64,000 nucleotides of DNA, from the NCBI GenBank assembly GCA_937997955.1, contig CALLDR010000038.1:11859-75858 (forward strand), given 5' to 3'. Positions 57,721-64,000 of this stretch are shown one piece after another. Positions within the stretch are counted from its first letter, which is position 1. Every line of letters begins with the position of its first letter. This DNA is from an uncultured Emergencia sp. GTDB lineage: Bacteria; Bacillota; Clostridia; Peptostreptococcales; Anaerovoracaceae. A program made the position numbers and the translations under genes. Below the pieces are notes generated by a model. That model had not been told where the DNA came from and ran no database searches. It saw nothing but the letters and a program-made list of their open reading frames with translations.

Positions 57721-58581
57721 ATGACGCTGTACTTAGAAGGTTTCCAGCTGCCGGGAAGATTTGGTGAAGAGGGCTTCTTAAACGATATCAGGGAGACGTG
57801 TTATGATAACTTCTATCCCTTCGGGCTGTTTCCGCCCAAGGAGCTGGACAGGGTGTCCTTTGATACGGTGACCATTTTCTACGGCAGCAACGGCTCGGGG
57901 AAAACCACTTTGCTCAACGTGATCGCGGAAAAGCTGCGTGCTCTGCGGGGCGCGCCGTATAACAAGAGCGCCTTCTTTGAGCGCTTTGTGGATCAGTGTG
58001 AGCTGCTGTGGGATTGGCAGACTTCATGGCAGGACGCTATGGTGATCACCAGCGACGACGTATTCGACTATCTCTTCGATCTGCGCGCCCTCAACGAAGG
58101 CGTGGATCACCGGAGGGAAGATTTGATGAAAGAGTATCTGGATCTGAAGACATCTCACTATCAGATGCGGTCTTTGGCTGACTACGAACAGCTGAAGAAG
58201 GTCAATCGTGCCCGGCGCCACTCCAAGTCTGAATTCATTCGGCAGAATCTGGTGAAAAACGCGGCGGAGCGGTCCAACGGGGAAAGCGCCCTGATGTACT
58301 TCAGCCACAAGATCGAGTCCAATCAGATCTATCTGCTGGACGAGCCGGAGAACAGCCTGTCGGCGGAATATCAGCAGGAGCTGTGCGGCTTCCTGGAGGA
58401 TTCCGCCCGGTTTTACAACTGCCAGTTTATCATCGCCACCCACTCGCCGTTTCTGCTGGCTATGCGGGGCGCCCGCGTCTACGATCTGGACAGCAGGCCG
58501 GTGGCCGTCAGGCGTTGGACAGAGCTGGAAAATGTGAGAAGATATTATGAGTTTTTTAAAGCGCATGAAGAGGAGTTCTAG
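57721..58581 (+). CDS. AAA-type ATPase of the SMC/ABC-like (RecF-like) class
   Basis: A 286-residue ABC-fold ATPase without a transporter partner. Walker A FYGSNGSGKTTLLNVIAEKL (about residue 57), signature-like SNGESALMYFSHKI, Walker B IYLLDEPENSLSAEYQQEL and a switch region FIIATHSPFLL. The class is often involved in DNA or defence functions, but this version is common and functionally undefined. ATG 57721 follows AAAGGAGCGGG. The last four codons and stop are duplicated 795 bp downstream beyond the toxin-antitoxin genes. Confidence 0.8.
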   Translation: MTLYLEGFQLPGRFGEEGFLNDIRETCYDNFYPFGLFPPKELDRVSFDTVTIFYGSNGSGKTTLLNVIAEKLRALRGAPYNKSAFFERFVDQCELLWDWQTSWQDAMVITSDDVFDYLFDLRALNEGVDHRREDLMKEYLDLKTSHYQMRSLADYEQLKKVNRARRHSKSEFIRQNLVKNAAERSNGESALMYFSHKIESNQIYLLDEPENSLSAEYQQELCGFLEDSARFYNCQFIIATHSPFLLAMRGARVYDLDSRPVAVRRWTELENVRRYYEFFKAHEEEF

Positions 58582-58606
58582 AGGAGTCTAAACGGACTCC
58601 TTTTTT
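58567..58606 (+). repeat. 34-bp direct repeat, left copy, with terminator
   Basis: 58567-58600 matches 59362-59395 with one mismatch (T/C in the stop codon TAG versus CAG). The repeat includes the end of the ATPase gene and a GGAGTC/GACTCC hairpin followed by Ts, so it is also an intrinsic terminator. Confidence 0.9.
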
Positions 58607-58607
58607 A

Positions 58608-58636
58608 TTGACAAAATGAACAAATACAGATATAAT
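58608..58636 (+). promoter_or_regulatory. perfect consensus promoter of the toxin-antitoxin operon
   Basis: TTGACA (58608-58613), 17 bp, TATAAT (58631-58636). The AT-rich stretch that follows carries repeated GTAA(A/G)ATTT motifs, likely antitoxin operators. Confidence 0.85.
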
Positions 58637-58722
58637 TTTAGTAAGATAAATGTAAAATTTATATAAAATTTCTGTAAGATTTTTATATGATTTCTTTAAT
58701 CGCTTTGAGAAGGGAGAGTTAA

Positions 58723-59022
58723 ATGAAGATAAAACCGTCCAGCTATATCCGTAATGATTATGCGGAACTATCGGCCTATTGCCGTGAGACGGGCGAGCCG
58801 GTATACTTAACGAAAAACGGGGAAGGGGATATTGTGGTTCTCAGCATCGATGCCTATGAGCAGCTGACGGAGCGGTTGAAGCGTCTGGAAGCAAAGTATT
58901 ATCTGCTGCAGAAGTTCCGCGAGGCGGACGCGTACAACAGAAAACACCCTGAGACTTATACCATGGAGCAGGCGGAAGAAATACTGGAGGCGTTTTTGCG
59001 TGAAAAAGAAACAGGAGAATAA
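58723..59022 (+). CDS. Phd/YefM-family antitoxin
   Basis: A 99-residue antitoxin. The N-terminal 60 residues form the Phd DNA-binding fold (KPSSYIRNDYAELSAYCRET, GEPVYLTKNGEGDIVVLSID, YEQL); the C-terminal helical tail with EQAEEILEAFLREKE would wrap the toxin. It overlaps the toxin gene by 23 bp. Surrounding non-coding DNA is distinctly AT-richer than the neighbourhood, consistent with acquisition. Confidence 0.9.
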   Translation: MKIKPSSYIRNDYAELSAYCRETGEPVYLTKNGEGDIVVLSIDAYEQLTERLKRLEAKYYLLQKFREADAYNRKHPETYTMEQAEEILEAFLREKETGE

Positions 59023-59305
59023 GATTGTCTTTGCGGAATCTTTCATGTTTGACATGAAGGAAACTCTCCTGTATTTCGCTGAGGACAGCCATGCCCGTGC
59101 GGGCAAAGTAAAAAACAGGATTTTCAGCGGGATTGGACTGCTGTCGGACCACCCGCAGCTGGGGAGGCATATAGATGAAATCAGCTTTCCGGAAAAGCGT
59201 TTTTTGATCGTTGATGAGTTTATCGTGCTGTACTCCTTTGTGGACGGCACGGTTTATGTGGAGCGGCTTCTTAACGAGAGGCAGGACTACCGAAGATATC
59301 TTTGA
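59000..59305 (+). CDS. RelE/ParE-family toxin
   Basis: A 101-residue toxin of the RelE/ParE superfamily. It shows an N-terminal beta strand plus helices (ESFMFDMKETLLYFAEDSHA), GIGLLSDHPQLGRHIDEISF (the conserved L...P..G region) and KRFLIVDEFIVLYSFVDGTV followed by VERLLNERQDYRR. GTG 59000 follows CTGGAGG. Whether it cuts mRNA or poisons gyrase cannot be told. A 14-bp exact tandem duplication includes its stop codon. Confidence 0.88.
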   Translation: MKKKQENKIVFAESFMFDMKETLLYFAEDSHARAGKVKNRIFSGIGLLSDHPQLGRHIDEISFPEKRFLIVDEFIVLYSFVDGTVYVERLLNERQDYRRYL

Positions 59306-59327
59306 CGGCGGCTCTTTGACGGCGGCT
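59300..59327 (+). repeat. 14-bp exact tandem duplication including the stop codon
   Basis: CTTTGACGGCGGCT at 59300-59313 and again at 59314-59327. TGA 59303-59305 is the toxin stop. Confidence 0.9.
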
Positions 59328-59361
59328 TTGACGATGTCCTTCGAGCAGGCGCCGATTGGCG

Positions 59362-59402
59362 GAAGAGGAGTTCCAGAGGAGTCTAAACGGACTCCATTTT
59401 TT
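59362..59402 (+). repeat. 34-bp direct repeat, right copy, with terminator
   Basis: 59362-59395 repeats 58567-58600 (one mismatch) and continues ATTTTTTA, forming a terminator for the toxin gene. The convergent YibE/F gene ends at 59401, within the T-tract. Confidence 0.9.
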
Positions 59403-60168
59403 AATCCGCTCTTTTACGCGGCTTTTTGTCCGCAAATACCGCCGCGCTGAGCAGTGTGGCGGCGGGAACGATGAGACAGCAGCCCAGGCCGCTGATGGAG
59501 ATGGACAGAAACTCCTGGCAGAAGGACTTGCTGTTGACCAGCCGGACCAGTGAGTATTCGTCCACATATTGGATCATCAGGGTCAGATATTCCGCGATAT
59601 AGATGTAGAATATGGTGTGGATGGAGGTGTTGAGGATGGCCCGGCTGGCGATGAAGCCGGAAGCGGCCAGTCTGCCGAAGTCGCCGGCGCCGCCGGCCTG
59701 ATGTATTTCGTAAATAGACGATGTGATCGCGATAGCGATGTCGACGACGGTTCCGATCAGGGCGATGAGCATGACGGAGATCTGCAGGGCCAGCATGTCC
59801 ATGGCGATATTTCTGGTATAGCCGTTGGTATCGGTGATCTCGTACTGCTCACTGTTGAAGCCTCCCAGAGCGGCCCCTTCCGCTATGTAATAGACAAAGG
59901 GCGTCAGAATCAGGATGACGGCGGCCACAGACAGAAAGGCCAGGCGGCTTTTGATGTCCCCGTCGTTTTGATAGAAGCAGGTGACCGCTGAGATAAAAAG
60001 ACAGGCGGCCGCGGTGACCAAGACAGGGGGCAGGCCGCGGTAGATCAGATAGACGGCGGCCAGCAGCAGACAGCCGTGGAGGGCGGTGGTGATGATGGAT
60101 TTCGCGCCACGGTCGCCGCAGACCAGCAGAATCAGGACGATGAGAATGACGGTCAGGGCTATTAGCAT
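59401..60168 (-). CDS. YibE/F-family membrane protein (second gene)
   Basis: A 255-residue, about seven-helix protein. The YibE/F core ISVMLIALIGTVVDIAIAIT with SSIYEIHQAGG is present, as is a C-terminal LVNSKSFCQEFLSISISGLG. It overlaps the upstream YibE/F gene by seven bases, so the two form a membrane complex or tandem pair. Function is not established; the family is suspected of transport. An in-frame TAA ends it inside the shared terminator region. Confidence 0.82.
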   Translation of the reverse strand: MLIALTVILIVLILLVCGDRGAKSIITTALHGCLLLAAVYLIYRGLPPVLVTAAACLFISAVTCFYQNDGDIKSRLAFLSVAAVILILTPFVYYIAEGAALGGFNSEQYEITDTNGYTRNIAMDMLALQISVMLIALIGTVVDIAIAITSSIYEIHQAGGAGDFGRLAASGFIASRAILNTSIHTIFYIYIAEYLTLMIQYVDEYSLVRLVNSKSFCQEFLSISISGLGCCLIVPAATLLSAAVFADKKPRKRAD

Positions 60169-61334
60169 GGGTCTGCCTCCTTTCTGTGGGTTTTGCGGGT
60201 GTAGTACCAGACCGCGATGCCGGCGGCCGCGGGAATGGACAGGACGATGCCGATACTGCCGGTGAGAAAGCGGGCGATCTCAAAGAAGCTGTGGTAGCGC
60301 AGAATCGTGGCAAAGGCGATGCCGTTGCGCATGGACAAGATGATAAACGGAACAGCCGCGGCCACGTTGGAAAAGAACATGATGCTGATCATGGTCCCCA
60401 CCAGGTCGTCTCCCACGGTGCGGCACGACTGGAACAGCTCTTTTGCCGTGATCCGCGGATTGTGGGCTGTGATCTGGTCTACGGTCATGGTGATGGTGAC
60501 CACGATGTCCATGGAGGCGCCCAGGGAACCGATGAGGATCTCCGAGAGGAAGATCAGGTCCGCGTCCCGCTGCTCGTAGGGCTGGATCAGATAGTCCATA
60601 AACTCGTAGTCCACGCTGCCGCCTGCCCGCAGGACGAGCCAAGCGATCAGGGTGGTGAAGGCTACGGAACAAAAGGTGGCCGCCAGGGCGATGAGGGACT
60701 TCCGGTTGAAGCCGTGCATGAAAAACAGCAGCATGGCTGTGAAGAAAAGGGCCATGGGAACGGTCATCAGCAGAATGTTGACCCCTTTCAGATAGAGCGT
60801 CAGCACCCAGTAGAAGCAAAGCATGTTCAGGATCAGGCTCAAAATGGTCAGAGCGCCTTCTCTCCCGCCTACGGCGAGAAAGAGGGCGAAGAGGAGCGCC
60901 AGGACCAGGGCGACGAAATAATCCCGCTTCAGGCCGGTGACGCTGCCGGTCAGCAGGGAGCTTCCGTCCGCTGCCGACCCTTCTTCCAGGTTCTCCACGA
61001 AAACATCATCACCTTTTTCGTAGCGGGTATCATAGACGCCGGAAGCGGTGCAGCTGTTTTCAGCACAGAGAGTCTCTCCTTTATATTGTCCGTTCCTGAC
61101 GGTCAAAGTCAGCTCCTGCGTCAGGTAGACCTCCTCATATTCATAGGTTCCATCAAAGCCGGTCTTCACCTCGGTTTCACGTTCTTCTACAGCCGTAACG
61201 GTGGCGATGGTCTGGCCGTAGAAGCTGTAGTCGTATTTGACGAAGACCACGACGGCCAGGGCAGCCAGAGCCAGGACTGCCAGCTTCAGAGCCGTCAGGT
61301 TCCAAGTTGTCTTTCTCTCCTTTGTTCTTTTCAA
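60162..61334 (-). CDS. YibE/F-family membrane protein (first gene)
   Basis: A 390-residue protein with an N-terminal anchor (LAVLALAALAVVVFVKYDYS), an extracytoplasmic domain of about 90 residues with GQTIATVTAVEERETEVKTG, and then about eight helices containing the YibE/F block EILIGSLGASMDIVVTITMT. This is the usual long partner of the family. It is divergent from the sulfhydrylase gene by 177 bp. No substrate is known. Confidence 0.85.
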   Translation of the reverse strand: MKRTKERKTTWNLTALKLAVLALAALAVVVFVKYDYSFYGQTIATVTAVEERETEVKTGFDGTYEYEEVYLTQELTLTVRNGQYKGETLCAENSCTASGVYDTRYEKGDDVFVENLEEGSAADGSSLLTGSVTGLKRDYFVALVLALLFALFLAVGGREGALTILSLILNMLCFYWVLTLYLKGVNILLMTVPMALFFTAMLLFFMHGFNRKSLIALAATFCSVAFTTLIAWLVLRAGGSVDYEFMDYLIQPYEQRDADLIFLSEILIGSLGASMDIVVTITMTVDQITAHNPRITAKELFQSCRTVGDDLVGTMISIMFFSNVAAAVPFIILSMRNGIAFATILRYHSFFEIARFLTGSIGIVLSIPAAAGIAVWYYTRKTHRKEADPC

Positions 61335-61511
61335 ACCAGCAGAGCTCCTTTCTAAGATGTGCTTCTATCATATCACATTTTCCCTCAAAAAACCACTTGA
61401 GACGGGACAGGCATGGCCTGCGCGCCGCCAATCTTGCGAAAGCTTTCACTATATGGTATACTTTTAACGACAATTGAACTTTAATTATATCAATGAAAAG
61501 GAAGAAGAACT

Positions 61512-62801
61512 ATGTCAGATTACAAATTCAACACCAACTGCATTCAGGCAGGCTACACAGCGCAGAGCGGACAGCCGCAGGTGCTGCCGATCGCGCAGAA
61601 CACGACCTATCGCTACTACAACGCGGAGGACGTCGCGAAGCTCTTTGATCTGGAAAGCGCGGACTACATGTATACCAGACTGGGCAGCCCGACGGTCAAC
61701 GCCCTGGAGGCCAAGATGGCGGCTCTGGAAGGCGGCACGGCAGGGATCGCGACCAGCGCTGGCCAGGCGGCGAACCTGATCACCATGCTGAACATCGCCC
61801 AGGCAGGCGATCACATCATCGCCTGCGCCAATATCTACGGCGGAACCTTCAATCTGTTCGCCGTCACCCTGAAAAAGATGGGCATCGAGACGACCTTTAT
61901 CAATCAGAACGCTTCCAAGGAGGAGATCATCGCGGCGGCCAGGCCTAACACCAAGGCCCTGTTCGGAGAATCTCTGGGCAATCCGGCGCTGACCGTGCTG
62001 GATATCGAGGAGTTCGCCGCGGCGGCCCATGAGATCGGCGTGCCTCTGGTGGTAGACAATACCCTGGCCTCCCCATATCTGTGCAGGCCCCTGGAATACG
62101 GCGCGGATTTTGTCACCCATTCTACGACAAAATGGGCCGACGGCCACGCCACCAGCGTCGGCGGCATGGTCATCGAGGGCGGAAAGTTCGACTGGAACAA
62201 ATACGCCGATAAATTCCCGGGCATGGTAGAGCCGGATGAAAGCTATCACGGCCTGAAGTTCTACGAGAAGTTCGGCGACCAGGCCTTCTGTGTAAAGCTG
62301 CGGGCGCAGATGCTCCGGGATCTGGGCTGCACCATGTCTCCGATGAACGCGTGGCTGACCTTCCAGGGGCTGGACACCCTGCACCTGAGAATGGAGCGTC
62401 ACAGCCAGAACGCCATGGCCCTGGCTCAGTTCCTGCAGAACCATCCGATGGCGGAGTGGGTCAAATACCCTGGACTGCCGGGAGACGACGACTACGAGAG
62501 GGCGCAGAAATATCTGCCGAAGGGTGCCAGCGGCGTTCTGGCCTTCGGCGTCAAAGGCGGCAGAGCGGCAGGAGAGGAGTTTTTGAAAAATCTCAAGCTG
62601 GCCAGCATCGTGGTGCACGTGGGGGATATCAGGACTTCCGTACTGCACCCGGCCTCCACGACCCACAGACAGCTCAGTGAAGAGGCGCAGATCGCGGGCG
62701 GCATCCTGCCGGAGCTGATCAGAGTGTCCGTCGGCTGCGAGGACATCGACGACATCATCGCGGACTTTGACCAGGCGCTGAACAAGGTCGCCGGAAAATA
62801 G
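61512..62801 (+). CDS. metY: O-acetylhomoserine sulfhydrylase / aminocarboxypropyltransferase
   Basis: A 429-residue Cys/Met-metabolism PLP enzyme. YMYTRLGSPTVNALEAKMAA (substrate phosphate loop), TSAGQAANLITMLNIAQAGD, VDNTLASPYLCRPLEYGADF and the PLP Lys-207 in HSTTKWADGHATSVGG are clear. The length and the DIRTSVLHPASTTHRQLSEE C-terminal segment favour O-acetylhomoserine sulfhydrylase over cystathionine gamma-synthase. It makes homocysteine directly from sulfide. No SAM riboswitch or Met T-box is visible in the 177-bp leader. AAAGGAAGAAG precedes ATG 61512. Confidence 0.88.
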   Translation: MSDYKFNTNCIQAGYTAQSGQPQVLPIAQNTTYRYYNAEDVAKLFDLESADYMYTRLGSPTVNALEAKMAALEGGTAGIATSAGQAANLITMLNIAQAGDHIIACANIYGGTFNLFAVTLKKMGIETTFINQNASKEEIIAAARPNTKALFGESLGNPALTVLDIEEFAAAAHEIGVPLVVDNTLASPYLCRPLEYGADFVTHSTTKWADGHATSVGGMVIEGGKFDWNKYADKFPGMVEPDESYHGLKFYEKFGDQAFCVKLRAQMLRDLGCTMSPMNAWLTFQGLDTLHLRMERHSQNAMALAQFLQNHPMAEWVKYPGLPGDDDYERAQKYLPKGASGVLAFGVKGGRAAGEEFLKNLKLASIVVHVGDIRTSVLHPASTTHRQLSEEAQIAGGILPELIRVSVGCEDIDDIIADFDQALNKVAGK

Positions 62802-62923
62802 GCGCGAAGCGGGACCCGCGGAAGAGGGCGGCCCTGAAACGGAGCCCTCAGACAAGGCTTAACAAAGCCAAACGATGACTGACAATGCCAAACGATGCTT
62901 GTCAATGCTTATCAAAAGCGAGA
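62802..62923. other. intergenic region between convergent genes with imperfect repeats
   Basis: TGCCAAACGATG occurs twice (about 62885-62896 shifted copy near 62863), with further GTCAATGC/ACAATGC variants. No clear terminator is seen. Confidence 0.4.
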
Positions 62924-63826
62924 TCAAAAACAGATCAGAAGCACGCGGCTGACGATCCAGCCGAGGAATACAGACAGCGACAGGCTCCCCAGCCAGATAC
63001 AGCAGGCCATGGGGAGCCTTTGCTGTTTGAAGAGCAAAATGGAAGAGTTAAAGCAGGGGACAGAGAAGGTCAGCATGATCAGCAGGACCACCAGCTGCAC
63101 CGCGTCAAAGGCGCCGCTGCCCGCCATGGACAAAAGGGAGGCGGAACTGAAATCCCGCTTTAAAATGTTGAGCAGCATCAGGCTGGCGGCTTCCGGCGGC
63201 AGGTGGAGAAACCGATCCAGCAGCGGGCCGCTGACTTCCGAGATCCAGTCCAGCAGACCGAAGTACATGGCCAGGCTGATGATGACGCTGCCGACACAGA
63301 AAGGGAACAGGGTGCTGGTTACGGACTGAAAAGCGTCGCTGATGACGCGGACCGGGGAAAAGGTGACGGCGTCCTGCTGGCACCGGACCAGGGCGGCGTC
63401 CAGGGGATACACCTTCGCGATGATGAAATAGATGACAGCGATGAAGCAGGCGGCAAAAAGCAGATAAGTCATAAAGACCCGGAAGGTCACCAGGCAGGCG
63501 AAGGTGGCAATGAGAGCGATCTGAGACGGGCAGGGCACCAGCATGACGAGAATCCAGATCATGCGGCGGCGCATGGACGGCTTTTCGATGGCGTCCAGGG
63601 CCGTAAGCGCCGCTGTGGTACAACCGAGCCCAAGCAGGGTATAAAAGAACTGGTTGATGAGAGGATGGGACTTGGCGAGAAAGGGAACGCGGGCGAGGAC
63701 CTGTCCCAAAAGGCCGAGAAAAACCATGATGGGGAAGAGCACCAGAAAGAGATATCTGGGCGTTACGGTCAAAAGGCCGAAATCCCCGAAAAAAATCCAG
63801 GATAAAAGATGGGCGATATTGTTCAT
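62924..63826 (-). CDS. stand-alone FeoB-C/nucleoside-recognition-like membrane protein
   Basis: A 300-residue polytopic protein. GLGCTTAALTALDAIEKPSM followed by RRRMIWILVMLVPCPSQIAL resembles the Gate region of FeoB (GCSVPA...NPFMSCSAR) and other nucleoside-recognition proteins, and ISEVSGPLLDRFLHLPPEAA precedes the second Gate-like half. It lacks any G domain. It could transport a metal or small solute, but the conserved FeoB cysteines are only partly matched. Minus-strand ATG at 63826. Confidence 0.65.
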   Translation of the reverse strand: MNNIAHLLSWIFFGDFGLLTVTPRYLFLVLFPIMVFLGLLGQVLARVPFLAKSHPLINQFFYTLLGLGCTTAALTALDAIEKPSMRRRMIWILVMLVPCPSQIALIATFACLVTFRVFMTYLLFAACFIAVIYFIIAKVYPLDAALVRCQQDAVTFSPVRVISDAFQSVTSTLFPFCVGSVIISLAMYFGLLDWISEVSGPLLDRFLHLPPEAASLMLLNILKRDFSSASLLSMAGSGAFDAVQLVVLLIMLTFSVPCFNSSILLFKQQRLPMACCIWLGSLSLSVFLGWIVSRVLLICF

Positions 63827-63851
63827 TTCTGCTTTTTAATCCTTTCAAAGA

Positions 63852-64000
63852 ATGGTATAATGAACACGTACGATCTTAACGGCGTTGCCGCAAGGAAGTG
63901 TTCATTGAATCATGACGGATGATCCTGTGGTTCAAAGGAAACGTCATGGTATAATGAACACGTACGATCTTAACGGCGTTGCCGCAAGGAAGTGTTCATT
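63852..64000 (+). repeat. 55-bp direct repeats at the window edge, 39 bp apart
   Basis: 63852-63906 and 63946-64000 are identical. Each contains GGTATAAT and the inverted arms AATGAACAC/GTGTTCATT around a loop with GGCGTTGCC. The 39-bp spacer is flanked by CATGACG/CGTCATG arms. The period is 94 bp, and the array may continue beyond the window. Confidence 0.85.

Noticed and set aside
61335..61511. SAM riboswitch or Met T-box before the sulfhydrylase gene
   Set aside because: The 177-bp interval has neither conserved cores nor a terminator hairpin.
63852..64000. CRISPR or integron attC cassette array
   Set aside because: The 55-bp repeat is too long for CRISPR, only one spacer is visible, and attC core sites and an integrase are absent.

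Overview
The window reads as chromosomal DNA of an anaerobic, Gram-positive, Clostridia-type bacterium of moderately high GC (judged by eye). Supporting signs are a four-subunit 2-oxoacid:ferredoxin oxidoreductase, several flavodoxin-fold proteins, a T-box leader, SdpR/SdpI and YdbC homologues, a lipobox protein, NhaC, consensus sigma-A-type promoters and strong Shine-Dalgarno sites. Family-level placement is inference only. I see no rRNA, tRNA, prophage, CRISPR array or complete insertion sequence. One PF12784-type nuclease/'transposase' gene and one toxin-antitoxin cassette are the only mobile-like genes.

Layout. 1-9.9 kb: small membrane protein, Rpn/PF12784 protein, rarA, a giant SUFU-TPR protein, NAD(P)H-hydrate epimerase, EamA exporter, then NhaC and a PHP hydrolase on the minus strand. 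10-18.8 kb: a catabolic region with a LysR regulator divergent from rraA1 - DAACS symporter - aminotransferase - rraA2, followed by PucR regulator, NCS1 permease and Asp/Glu/hydantoin racemase. 18.9-24 kb: a 380-bp leader with three DtxR/IdeR-like palindromes before DUF3793-flavodoxin, then a MacB-type ABC transporter whose permease is frameshifted, and an FMN reductase. 24.1-28.6 kb: bioY under a BirA box, then cbiL - ABC ATPase - ABC-2 permease - NEAT-like surface protein. 28.7-38.8 kb: peptidases, regulators, a CD0519-type membrane protein, an apparently leaderless ABC-F gene, and MarR-GNAT.

38.8-39.8 kb is a gene-free kilobase. It holds a regular array of five inverted-repeat units, an Ile-type T-box and a perfect-length 102-bp tandem duplication. 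It leads into the gamma-delta-alpha-beta subunits of a ketoacid oxidoreductase (39.8-42.9 kb), which suggests branched-chain rather than only pyruvate metabolism. 43-48.6 kb: DUF1805, SdpR-SdpI, MerR, an arginine/ornithine-type antiporter and a lipoprotein pair.

48.7-56.7 kb is the biosynthetic core: an aromatic amino acid supraoperon (aroF-tyrA-aroB-aroA-aroC-pheA-aroEK-aroQ, mostly overlapping or abutting). It is preceded by a 32-codon leader peptide with 12 Phe/Tyr codons and mutually exclusive antiterminator and terminator hairpins, i.e. ribosome-mediated attenuation. 56.9-64 kb: Spx/ArsC-like protein, an AAA ATPase, a Phd-RelE cassette bracketed by 34-bp direct repeats, a YibE/F pair, an O-acetylhomoserine sulfhydrylase and a stand-alone FeoB-C-like membrane protein. 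The window ends inside a repeat.

A recurrent pattern is short (10-18 bp) tandem duplications starting at or just after stop codons at many loci. Strongest candidates for new biology: the Phe/Tyr attenuator, the hairpin array, the Ile T-box on the oxidoreductase, the stop-proximal duplications, the RraA/aminotransferase pathway, and the cbiL-linked transporter.
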